Of a stretch of 64,000 bases of DNA, positions 51,590-59,162 are shown piece by piece. Numbering within the stretch: position 1 is the first letter of the stretch; every line of letters begins with the position of its first letter. This stretch comes from Clostridia bacterium. Lineage in GTDB: Bacteria; Bacillota; Clostridia; Oscillospirales; CAG-272. The position numbers were made by a program, and so were the translations under genes. Under the pieces are notes generated by a model. The model worked only from the letters and a program-made list of their open reading frames with translations, was not told where the DNA came from and ran no database searches. Where the stretch lies: positions 1 to 64,000 of the forward strand of contig JAFTIL010000017.1 of NCBI GenBank assembly GCA_017456905.1, written 5' to 3'.

Positions 51590-53311
51590 ATGAGCCACAA
51601 CATCCCCCGTCCCGAATACCCCCGCCCTCAATTCGTGAGAGATCAATGGATCAACCTCAACGGCGCCTGGGAATACCAGACTGACCGCGGTATGAGCGGC
51701 GATCAAAGAGGCTATCAGAACGGCGCTGTATTCACCGAGACCATCACTGTCCCCTTCTGCCGTGAAAGCGAGCTTTCAGGAATCAACGATAAGGATTTCT
51801 GCGATTGCGTCTGGTACCGCAAGAAGCTGACTTTGCCCGAGGGCTGGCAGAACGGCCGCCGCACCATTCTTCATATCGGTGCCTGCGACTATATTACCCA
51901 TGTCTGGGTCAACGGTAAGTTTATCGGCGACCATATCGGTGGTTACGTGGCTTTTTCCTTTGATATTACTGAGGCTTTGGTCGAAGGCGAGAACGCCATC
52001 ACCATCCGTGCCATCGACCACACCCGCACGGGAGATCAGCCCGTGGGCAAGCAGTGTCAGCAATATCATTCTGCAGGCTGCTCCTACACCCGTACCACGG
52101 GTATCTGGCAGACCGTGTGGCTGGAGAACGTGGCCAATGATTATATCGCAAGCACCAAGTACTATCCCGATATTGACAACAAGAAGCTGGTCATCGAGGC
52201 TCATGTAGTGGGCGGCGAGGGCATGACTCTGTCTGCCGACGCCTCCTTCGTGGGCGTTCCTCAGGGCCACGGCGAGGCTATTGTCCACGGCGGCAAGGCG
52301 ACCCTTGAAATTCCCTTGGAGGAACTGTATCTGTGGGAAACCGGGAAGGGAAGACTCTATGATCTGACCCTGACTCTCGGTGAGGATCGCGTGGCTTCTT
52401 ACTTTGGTATGCGCCGTGTGGAAGCCCGTGACGGTATCCTTTACATCAACCATAAACCCGTGTTTCAACGCCTGATCCTTGACCAGGGCTTCTATCCCGA
52501 CGGTATTTACACCGCCTCCTGTGAGGGCGAGCTGATTGCTGATATCGACCGCTCCATGGCTATGGGCTTTAACGGCGCACGTCTCCACCAGAAGGTCTTT
52601 GAGCCCCGCTTCCTCTACTGGTGCGACGTGAAGGGCTATATCGTTTGGGGTGAGCACGCAAACTGGGGCCTGGATATTTCCCGCCAGACCGCTTACGAGA
52701 ACTTCCTCCCCGAGTGGTGTGAGATCATGGCACGCGACTTCAACCATCCCGCCATTGTCGGTTGGTGCCCTCTGAATGAGACCCAGCCCAACCAGAATCC
52801 CCGCTTTGTACGTCTGCTGGCTACCATTACCCGCCAGTACGATAACACCCGTGCCTACATTGATTCCTCGGGATGGGTGCATATCAAGGGCGTGACCGAT
52901 ATCATGGATATCCATGACTACGAGCAGAACCCCGAGGTCTTTGCCAAGAAGCTGGCCCCCCTGGCAGAGGGCGGCACTTATGACGTTCATTGGCACTGCC
53001 CCTCTATGTCTATGCCCGAGCATCCCACCTTCGTGTCCGAGTACGGCGGCATCCGTTGGGCATCCAAGGAAGACGCGGGCTGGGGCTACGGCGTAGCGCC
53101 TATGTCCGAGGAAGAATTCCTGAACCGCTTCAAGGGGCTCACCGAGGCCATCCTGTTCCATCCTGCCATGGGCGGTCTTTGCTACACCCAGCTCACCGAC
53201 GTTGAGCAGGAGGTCAACGGCCTTTATACTTATGAAAGACAGGCCAAGTTCGACCCCGAATTTTTCCGCAACGTATTGGAGCAGCCTGCTGCTATCGAAA
53301 AAGAAAATTGA
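51590..53311 (+). CDS. Glycoside hydrolase family 2 (beta-galactosidase/glucuronidase type)
   Basis: 573 aa, short for GH2, with no signal peptide. Sugar-binding domain (1-170) with WVNGKFIGDHIGGYVAFSFD, immunoglobulin-like domain (about 180-270), then the catalytic barrel. Acid/base is Glu397 in WCPLNETQPN and the nucleophile is Glu484 in FVSEYGGIRW, the expected order and spacing. Substrate may be beta-galactosides, glucuronides or mannosides. ATG 51590 follows AGAGAGGTTACAGAT; the longer open frame precedes the promoter and is rejected. It has its own promoter and terminator. Confidence 0.92.
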   Translation: MSHNIPRPEYPRPQFVRDQWINLNGAWEYQTDRGMSGDQRGYQNGAVFTETITVPFCRESELSGINDKDFCDCVWYRKKLTLPEGWQNGRRTILHIGACDYITHVWVNGKFIGDHIGGYVAFSFDITEALVEGENAITIRAIDHTRTGDQPVGKQCQQYHSAGCSYTRTTGIWQTVWLENVANDYIASTKYYPDIDNKKLVIEAHVVGGEGMTLSADASFVGVPQGHGEAIVHGGKATLEIPLEELYLWETGKGRLYDLTLTLGEDRVASYFGMRRVEARDGILYINHKPVFQRLILDQGFYPDGIYTASCEGELIADIDRSMAMGFNGARLHQKVFEPRFLYWCDVKGYIVWGEHANWGLDISRQTAYENFLPEWCEIMARDFNHPAIVGWCPLNETQPNQNPRFVRLLATITRQYDNTRAYIDSSGWVHIKGVTDIMDIHDYEQNPEVFAKKLAPLAEGGTYDVHWHCPSMSMPEHPTFVSEYGGIRWASKEDAGWGYGVAPMSEEEFLNRFKGLTEAILFHPAMGGLCYTQLTDVEQEVNGLYTYERQAKFDPEFFRNVLEQPAAIEKEN

Positions 53312-53318
53312 TCTTCCC

Positions 53319-53348
53319 AAGGGCATCTTCGGATGCCCTTTTCTTTTT
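53319..53348 (+). terminator. Rho-independent terminator of GH2 gene
   Basis: AAGGGCATC-ttcg-GATGCCCTT followed by TTCTTTTTC, a UUCG-type loop. Confidence 0.92.
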
Positions 53349-53455
53349 CAACTGGCCTATGAGCTTTCTTTATGAAATTTGGATGAAATTCGAGTGAAGT
53401 GTTCTTGCTTTGGCGATATTGTCAAATATTTTTAAAATTTGTGCAATTTGAGTGC

Positions 53456-53484
53456 TTTACAATTTGGAAAGATTGTGCTATAAT
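53456..53484 (+). promoter_or_regulatory. Sigma-A promoter of surface protein A
   Basis: TTTACA (53456-53461), 17 bases, TATAAT (53479-53484). Confidence 0.75.
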
Positions 53485-53539
53485 AACAATAAGATGACCG
53501 CTCAGGGCGATCACAATTATCCTAAAAGGAGAGAAAACT

Positions 53540-55177
53540 ATGAAAAAAGTGCTTGCACTGATCATTGCCGCTATGATGATCGTTTCCATGATCCCCGTAA
53601 TGGCAATCACCTCTTCCGCCGCTGACGTAGACGGCGATTGGATCACCTATCGTTTTTCCGATGGCTACAAGGAGCCCGAACCCGGCGAGGAGCCTTCCTA
53701 TACCCCTGCCCCCGGCTTCGAGTATAACGATGAGGGCTTCCACATGACCTCCGCTGACTACACGGGTATCACCCCCTCCGGTACCATCCAGTCCAAGGAC
53801 AAGGTGAACATCAAGGACGGCGTTTACATGGAGCTGCGTATCGACCAGTATCCCTACGGCGGCGAAAAAGGTGTCGACCACTGGATCTGCTTCAGCATCA
53901 TGGACAGCCAGAAGGTCCATCCCGGTAACACCACGGATGGCTACGGCCAGGGCTGGCAGAGCCTTTGCCGCACCCCCGGCAACGGCGGTGCAGGTCCTCT
54001 GCAGAGCTTTGTCGTCGGTGAAGGCACGGCAGGCTGGATGCAACAGACCCCCGACCTTTCCGTCGCTCCTGCGACGGACGAGAACGGCAAGGAGATCTAT
54101 ACCTTTGAGATCGCTTACGACGGTTCTAACTACACCATTTCTATCGGCGGTGTTGTTGTCAGCGGTTGTGAAAACATCACCAAGCACCTCAACTCGCTGA
54201 ATCCCAACGGCGAGTTCTACATCGGCGTGTCCTTCCACGCAGCTGTTGCCGATGCTCCCATGGAGGCTACCATGCTGAAGTTCGGTACCTCTAAGGAAAC
54301 TGCCGAGAAGCCCGTCGGCTCCGACTCCGCGCTGCCTGAGGAGAACATCAACGTAAAGGCTCCCATCGCTGATTCCAGCAAGATCGAGACCAATATGCCT
54401 TGCCTGCTGTTCGACGCCACCGGTACCTCCTATGCCGGCGAGGTTCCCGTTTCCGGTTTGGATATGTCCGCTCAGGGCGATAACTCTTTCAAGGTTGCGC
54501 CCGCAGTTACTTCCGGCTACTTTACCTGGAACATCAGAAACTCCCTCTCTTACGAAGCATCCGATTTCCCTGTCATCGGTTTCTTCATGCACGACCCCAA
54601 TGAGATCCTCTCTGCCACGGAAATTTACTATTGCGCAGGCGAAAATATGTCCGCAGGCGCCAATGTTCTGATGAGCTACTCTATTTATGATGAGGCTAAC
54701 AAGCACTGGGGCGAAAATGAAGAGTACACCTTCGTGGTCATCGATATGAAGGAAATGCTGGGTGAGGAAGGCTTTGCTGAGGGTTGGTCCGGCCGTATCA
54801 ACAACCTGCGCTTTGACTTCAGAGAGTTGTATCTCAACGAGCCCGTTGATCCCGAGACCGACTACTTTACCTTCCACTATGCAGGTATCTTCCGCTCCGT
54901 AGAGGAAGCTTACGCTTACCAGGATGCTTACGCTGAGAAGCTCAACCTGGGCGAGGCTGCGACCGAGGAGCCCACCGAGGAGCCCACCGATGCTCCCACC
55001 GATGCTCCCACCGAGGAAGCTACCGATGCTCCTACCGGCGAGGCCGGCACCAAGACCGAGGACAAGACCGACGCTTCCAACACCGGTGACGGTGAGGGCT
55101 GCGCTTCCGTTGTCGGCTCTGTGGCCGTTCTGATGGCTGCTGCCGTTGCCGCTGTCGCTCTCAAGAAGAGAGACTGA
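53540..55177 (+). CDS. Secreted surface protein A with Gly-Cys C-terminal anchor
   Basis: 545 aa. Signal peptide MKKVLALIIAAMMIVSMIPV with cleavage near SSAAD. Two beta-rich domains follow: residues about 35-230 resemble a concanavalin-like lectin sandwich (FEIAYDGSNYTISIGGVVVS, NGEFYIGVSFHA), and about 270-465 form a second unit. A Pro/Thr/Glu linker follows (TEEPTDAPTDAPTEEATDAP), then GCASVVGSVAVLMAAAVAAV and the tail ALKKRD. There is no LPxTG. The end looks like a membrane or sorting anchor. A paralogue follows after 228 bases. The ATG follows AAAAGGAGAGAAAACT. Confidence 0.85.
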   Translation: MKKVLALIIAAMMIVSMIPVMAITSSAADVDGDWITYRFSDGYKEPEPGEEPSYTPAPGFEYNDEGFHMTSADYTGITPSGTIQSKDKVNIKDGVYMELRIDQYPYGGEKGVDHWICFSIMDSQKVHPGNTTDGYGQGWQSLCRTPGNGGAGPLQSFVVGEGTAGWMQQTPDLSVAPATDENGKEIYTFEIAYDGSNYTISIGGVVVSGCENITKHLNSLNPNGEFYIGVSFHAAVADAPMEATMLKFGTSKETAEKPVGSDSALPEENINVKAPIADSSKIETNMPCLLFDATGTSYAGEVPVSGLDMSAQGDNSFKVAPAVTSGYFTWNIRNSLSYEASDFPVIGFFMHDPNEILSATEIYYCAGENMSAGANVLMSYSIYDEANKHWGENEEYTFVVIDMKEMLGEEGFAEGWSGRINNLRFDFRELYLNEPVDPETDYFTFHYAGIFRSVEEAYAYQDAYAEKLNLGEAATEEPTEEPTDAPTDAPTEEATDAPTGEAGTKTEDKTDASNTGDGEGCASVVGSVAVLMAAAVAAVALKKRD

Positions 55178-55188
55178 TTTTAAATCTA

Positions 55189-55216
55189 AGCTCCTCCGCT
55201 TTGGCGGGGGAGCTTT
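55189..55216 (+). terminator. Rho-independent terminator
   Basis: AAGCTCCTCCGC-ttt-GGCGGGGGAGCTT followed by TTCTG. Confidence 0.88.
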
Positions 55217-55310
55217 TCTGCTGATGCGTGTAAGTGAACATTCCTTGTTCTCTGAAAAAGGTTGTGCAACAAGACCATATTTCACCCGAATATTTGTTCA
55301 TTTTGCACGA

Positions 55311-55339
55311 TTTACATTTCAAGAAATCTGTGGTATAAT
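55311..55339 (+). promoter_or_regulatory. Sigma-A promoter of surface protein B
   Basis: TTTACA (55311-55316), 17 bases, TATAAT (55334-55339). Confidence 0.75.
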
Positions 55340-55405
55340 TAACCCACGAATGACCATCGAAAGGTGGTCATGATTTTCCCAAAAACAAAAAAGGAGAGAA
55401 ACACC

Positions 55406-57061
55406 ATGAAAAAAGTGCTTGCACTGATCATTGCCGCTATGATGATCGTTTCTATGATCCCCGTAATGGCAATCACTACTTCGGCTGCTGACGTGGAAGG
55501 CGACTTTATGACCTACCGCTTCGCAGGCGGCTACGACGAGCCTGAAGAGGACGAGGAGCCTTCCTACATCCCCGCTTCCGGCTACGAGTACACCGCTGAT
55601 GGTTTCCAGACCATCCCCCCCAGCTTTAAGAACACTAACCCCAACCTCTGCATCCAGACCAAGGATAAGGTTTCCCTTAAGGATGGCGTATACATGGATC
55701 TTCGTATCGATGAGTACGCTTACCGTGGCACCGACGGAACCGCCGATGCTTGGATCGCCTTCTCTATCTGGGATAGCCAGACCCTTTCTCCCGGTTCTCT
55801 GAACTACGGTCAGGGTTGGCTCTGCCTGCTCCGCCGTCCTCAGGGTGTTGCTGACACCCAGCCCGGTCATGCTGCTACCGTTGAGAGCTATATCTCCAGC
55901 GATAAGGCCTTTGCTCACCAGGGTGGCGTTTTCACCCCTGTAACTCCTACTGTTGACGACGCAGGCTTTGAGCACAACACCCTCCAGGTGACCTACGACG
56001 GCACCAACTACCACATCCTGGTTGACGGTGCTGAGGTTGCCGGCTCCGAGGCTATCACCGCTCACTTCAACAACCTGGATCCCAACGGCGAGTTCTACAT
56101 CGGCGTTTCCATCCAGTCCGGTGTGTTTGAGAGCAACATCAAGACCACCATTACCAAGTGGGGTACTGATCCCGAGAGTGCTGAGACTCCTACCGGTTCC
56201 GACTCTGAGGTTCCTGAGGAGAACATCCTGTGGGTAGCCGATATGATGGACTCCTCTACTGTTGAAGAGGGTCAGCCCGCTCTGCTGTTTGATGCAGAGG
56301 GCAAGTACTACAGCGGTAAGCTGGGTACCATGAACCTGGATCTCGAGCCTCAGGGCGACAATTCCTTCAAGGTAAATGCTTCCAGCCACGTTGGTTATTT
56401 CACTTGGGGTATTAAGCGCGACTATTCCTATGAGGCCGCTGATTTCCCTGTTATCGCTATGCTCGTTAAGGATGAGCACGCGCTCTTTGATACCGGTGTT
56501 CTGCGTTACTCCGCAGGTAAGTATCAGAGTGCTGATGATACTCATATGCTCACCTACACCTACTGGGATGAGGATTGCCTCTACTTCGGTGAGGATGAGG
56601 AGTACACCCTGATCGTTATCGACCTGAAGACGCTTCTTGACGAGGCCGCCTTTGCTGATGGCTGGTCCGGTCGTATCAACTCCTTCCGTTTCGACTTCAA
56701 CGCTCTGGACGTTGATGAAACTAACGTTGATCCCGAGACCGACTACTTCAACCTGCACTGGGCAGGCGTGTTCCGCTCCGTGGAAGACGCTCAGAACTAC
56801 GGTACTACCTACATGAAGGAAAAGCTCAACCTCGAGCAGAGCACCGAGAGTCCCACCGAGGAGCCCACTGACGCTCCCACCGAGGAACCCACCGACGCTC
56901 CCACCGAGGAAGCTACCAAGGCTCCCGAGGCCGGCACTAAGACTGAGGACAAGACCGACGCTCCCGACACTCAGGAGTCCGGTTGCGCTTCCGTTGTCGG
57001 TTCCGTTGCAGTTCTGATGGCTGCCGCTGCTGCCGCTGTCGTTCTGAAGAAGAGAGACTAA
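55406..57061 (+). CDS. Secreted surface protein B with Gly-Cys C-terminal anchor
   Basis: 551 aa, paralogue of the gene at 53540. It has the same signal peptide, the same domain order (lectin-like unit with LQVTYDGTNYHILVDGAEVA, second unit with GWSGRINSFRFDFNALDV), the same TEEPTDAPTEEPTDAP linker and the same end, GCASVVGSVAVLMAAAAAAV plus VLKKRD. ATG 55406 follows AAAGGAGAGAAACACC; the upstream GTG at 55364 is rejected. Both genes have separate promoters and terminators, so they can be expressed independently. Confidence 0.85.
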   Translation: MKKVLALIIAAMMIVSMIPVMAITTSAADVEGDFMTYRFAGGYDEPEEDEEPSYIPASGYEYTADGFQTIPPSFKNTNPNLCIQTKDKVSLKDGVYMDLRIDEYAYRGTDGTADAWIAFSIWDSQTLSPGSLNYGQGWLCLLRRPQGVADTQPGHAATVESYISSDKAFAHQGGVFTPVTPTVDDAGFEHNTLQVTYDGTNYHILVDGAEVAGSEAITAHFNNLDPNGEFYIGVSIQSGVFESNIKTTITKWGTDPESAETPTGSDSEVPEENILWVADMMDSSTVEEGQPALLFDAEGKYYSGKLGTMNLDLEPQGDNSFKVNASSHVGYFTWGIKRDYSYEAADFPVIAMLVKDEHALFDTGVLRYSAGKYQSADDTHMLTYTYWDEDCLYFGEDEEYTLIVIDLKTLLDEAAFADGWSGRINSFRFDFNALDVDETNVDPETDYFNLHWAGVFRSVEDAQNYGTTYMKEKLNLEQSTESPTEEPTDAPTEEPTDAPTEEATKAPEAGTKTEDKTDAPDTQESGCASVVGSVAVLMAAAAAAVVLKKRD

Positions 57062-57091
57062 TTCTTCTTTTCGGCGAATAAAAGTATCTTT

Positions 57092-57123
57092 TACCCCCGA
57101 TGCTGCGGCATCGGGGGTTTTTC
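57092..57123 (+). terminator. Rho-independent terminator
   Basis: ACCCCCGATGC-tgcg-GCATCGGGGGT followed by TTTTC. Confidence 0.92.
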
Positions 57124-57241
57124 TATGAAAAATACGGCAAAAATGAAAAAATCCTTCGGTTATTTACATTTAGTTTACAAAATGGTGGTATAGTAAGCCA
57201 TGTGAAAATCGTACAGTAGAATACTGTGCAGGGGGGATATC

Positions 57242-58021
57242 ATGCTTCGTTTAATCTACGTCATCATCATGCGGATCGGATCTATCATGTACTTCGTTCC
57301 CAAGATGAGAAAATATGCCCGCCACCCCGAGATCTATACCGAGGAGGACTGTCATGAGTTGGCCAAGGTCATGATCCGCAAGGTGGCTAAAACTGCCCGT
57401 ATCACGACGAAAGTCTACGATGCGGAAAACCTGCCCTCCGAGGGCGGCTTCGTGCTGTTCTCCAATCACCAAAGCAAATTCGATGCCTTGGGGATCATGG
57501 AGGCCTTGCCCCGACCCTGTCGTGTCCTGATGGATTTGAAACGTTCAAAAATGCCGCTGGCCAACGAATACGTGGCTCTTGTCAGAGGAAAACGCCTGGA
57601 CAAAAGCAACATTCGCCAGCAGGTCACCTGCTTCCGCGAGATCTCCGAGGAGGTGGCAGATGGCAAGGTATATCTTGTCTTCCCCGAGGGCGGTTACGTC
57701 AAGGGGCAGACCAATCGCATGGGCGTGTTTCACGGCGGCTGCTTCCGTACGGCCGTGCGTGCCAAGGCTCCCATTGTCCCCGTGGCACTGGTTGATCTCT
57801 ACAAGACCTTTGGGCGCAATTCTCTCCGAAAGGTGTCCTGTCAGGTTTATTTTCTGCCCGCTATCCCTTACGAGGAGTATCAGCATATGACGAGTGCTGC
57901 GCTGGCTGGGCGGGTACAGGCTGATATCGCACAAAAGATCCGGGAGGTCACGGGGGAGGACGTCATGCCTGCTTCGAGCGACACGGGCGTCAACCTGCAG
58001 AATATTTCTATGGGAGCATGA
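57242..58021 (+). CDS. plsC: 1-acyl-sn-glycerol-3-phosphate acyltransferase, PlsC family
   Basis: 259 aa. A basic, hydrophobic N-terminus precedes the acyltransferase domain with NHQSKFD (the HX4D catalytic box) at about 79-85, and FPEGGYVKG, the substrate-binding block. It adds the second acyl chain to lysophosphatidate in phospholipid synthesis, at the cytosolic membrane face. The start follows GGGGGGATATC. A terminator-like hairpin follows at 58033. Confidence 0.88.
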   Translation: MLRLIYVIIMRIGSIMYFVPKMRKYARHPEIYTEEDCHELAKVMIRKVAKTARITTKVYDAENLPSEGGFVLFSNHQSKFDALGIMEALPRPCRVLMDLKRSKMPLANEYVALVRGKRLDKSNIRQQVTCFREISEEVADGKVYLVFPEGGYVKGQTNRMGVFHGGCFRTAVRAKAPIVPVALVDLYKTFGRNSLRKVSCQVYFLPAIPYEEYQHMTSAALAGRVQADIAQKIREVTGEDVMPASSDTGVNLQNISMGA

Positions 58022-58032
58022 TCCCAATCATA

Positions 58033-58089
58033 AAGAACATCAAAGGGCGGTTCGCTTGAGAGCGGATGGTGATTTGGTGTTCTTTTTTT
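58033..58089 (+). terminator. Long-loop terminator
   Basis: AAGAACATCAAA pairs with TTTGGTGTTCTT around a GC-rich inner region, followed by TTTTTTTGCTTTTTT. Confidence 0.7.
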
Positions 58090-58133
58090 GCTTTTTTGCA
58101 TATGATGAGATAACCAGATCGGGAGGTAGATCC

Positions 58134-58634
58134 ATGAAGCAACCTTATATTTCTGCGCCTGTGAGAGCCTATACACTTTTCGAAAATACCCTTTGCCGCC
58201 GTTTGCGGGTGGGTGCTTGCCCTGTTTTGACCGTCAAAGTCATCTATCCTACTTTGGAGCCGAGGGAAGGAGAGACAGGAAAAAATGGCGTGGTGCAGGC
58301 TACGGAACGCGCCGCTGAACGGTTTAATTCCTGTTATATCAACGCCGCCGAGGCTTTTGCCGAAGGATGTCTCAACCGTTGGGGACCCGACATGGAGGCG
58401 GATTATCTTGCTCTTCCCGTGGACGGACGGTATCTGTATGCCCGCCGCGTGGTGACTTGTATGATGGCTCCGAAGGAATTATCGTCTTTAGGCGACGCCT
58501 TGCGGGTGGAGATCATCCAAACCGATGGTCGGGGGAAAGGGCGGGATACTGCTGTTCGCGTGGTGACAGAGCACCTGTGGCAGTTTCCTCACGGCACCTT
58601 CAAAAGACCGCCGAAATTCTTAAAAAAATTATGA
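58134..58634 (+). CDS. Hypothetical protein, 166 aa
   Basis: I do not recognise the family. It is soluble, without signal peptide. A central helical segment reads ATERAAERFNSCYINAAEAF, and the rest is beta-rich (TVKVIYPTLEP, YLYARRVVTCMM). The C-terminus is basic (FKRPPKFLKKL). The spacing of strands around a helix recalls DUF3298/RsiV-like domains, but I would not assign it. ATG 58134 follows GGGAGGTAGATCC; a longer frame overlapping plsC is rejected. Confidence 0.7.
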   Translation: MKQPYISAPVRAYTLFENTLCRRLRVGACPVLTVKVIYPTLEPREGETGKNGVVQATERAAERFNSCYINAAEAFAEGCLNRWGPDMEADYLALPVDGRYLYARRVVTCMMAPKELSSLGDALRVEIIQTDGRGKGRDTAVRVVTEHLWQFPHGTFKRPPKFLKKL

Positions 58635-58641
58635 AAAACTA

Positions 58642-58670
58642 TTGAAAAATCACGGCTATTGTGGTACAAT
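58642..58670 (+). promoter_or_regulatory. Sigma-A promoter of the V-ATPase operon
   Basis: TTGAAA (58642-58647), 17 bases, TACAAT (58665-58670). The leader to the first gene is about 165 bases; no known element recognised in it. Confidence 0.75.
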
Positions 58671-58841
58671 AAATAATAAAAGTTTGTCGGCTTTTTCAAT
58701 GATCCGCTTTTTGCGGTCATGTGATGACACAAAATGAGATCGTGTGACAAAATACACCAAAAAGAGACAGACAAAATTACAATTGTGCTTCCGACCGAGG
58801 GGAGATCCCTTCGGCATCGAAAACGAAAGAAGGTGAGATCC

Positions 58842-59162
58842 TTGTCAAAAGAAGCCATGATGCGTATCCGCGAGGCTGAAGCAGAGGCAAAGGCCATGAA
58901 AGAGGCCGCCGAGCAGGAGGCCGCCGCACGGATCGAGCAAAATGAAAAGGCCTTAGCCGCCGAAGAGGAAAAGGCGGTCAGCGCCGCTGATGAAGCCCTC
59001 AAGGCTAAGCTGGCCTCTGTGAGAAAGAGAGCGGACGAGCTCATCGAGCAGAGCCGCAAGGAGGCCGCTGAGGACGTAACAGCCATGGAGACCGAGGCTC
59101 GCGCGCATATGCGTGAAGCCGTTAAGCTCATCGTATGGGAGATGTTTGATCAATGTCAATAA
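58842..59162 (+). CDS. ntpF: V-type ATPase peripheral stalk subunit (G/H, NtpF-like), TTG start
   Basis: 106 aa when read from TTG 58842, which lies 6 bases after AAGGTGAG. It is one long charged coiled coil (MMRIREAEAEAKAMKEAAEQ, ARIEQNEKALAAEEEKA). It pairs with subunit E to form the outer stalk. The upstream in-frame ATG at 58734 adds 36 basic residues unlike this family and is rejected. First gene of the operon; its end overlaps ntpI by 10 bases. Confidence 0.8.
   Translation: MSKEAMMRIREAEAEAKAMKEAAEQEAAARIEQNEKALAAEEEKAVSAADEALKAKLASVRKRADELIEQSRKEAAEDVTAMETEARAHMREAVKLIVWEMFDQCQ

Noticed and set aside
51776-53326. 516-codon minus-strand open frame opposite the GH2 gene
   Set aside because: Shadow of a gene with intact catalytic Glu residues; no start signals.
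53522-56758. Two long minus-strand open frames opposite the surface protein genes
   Set aside because: Low-complexity antisense readings (SIGGSIGGLLG and similar) created by the repeat linker.
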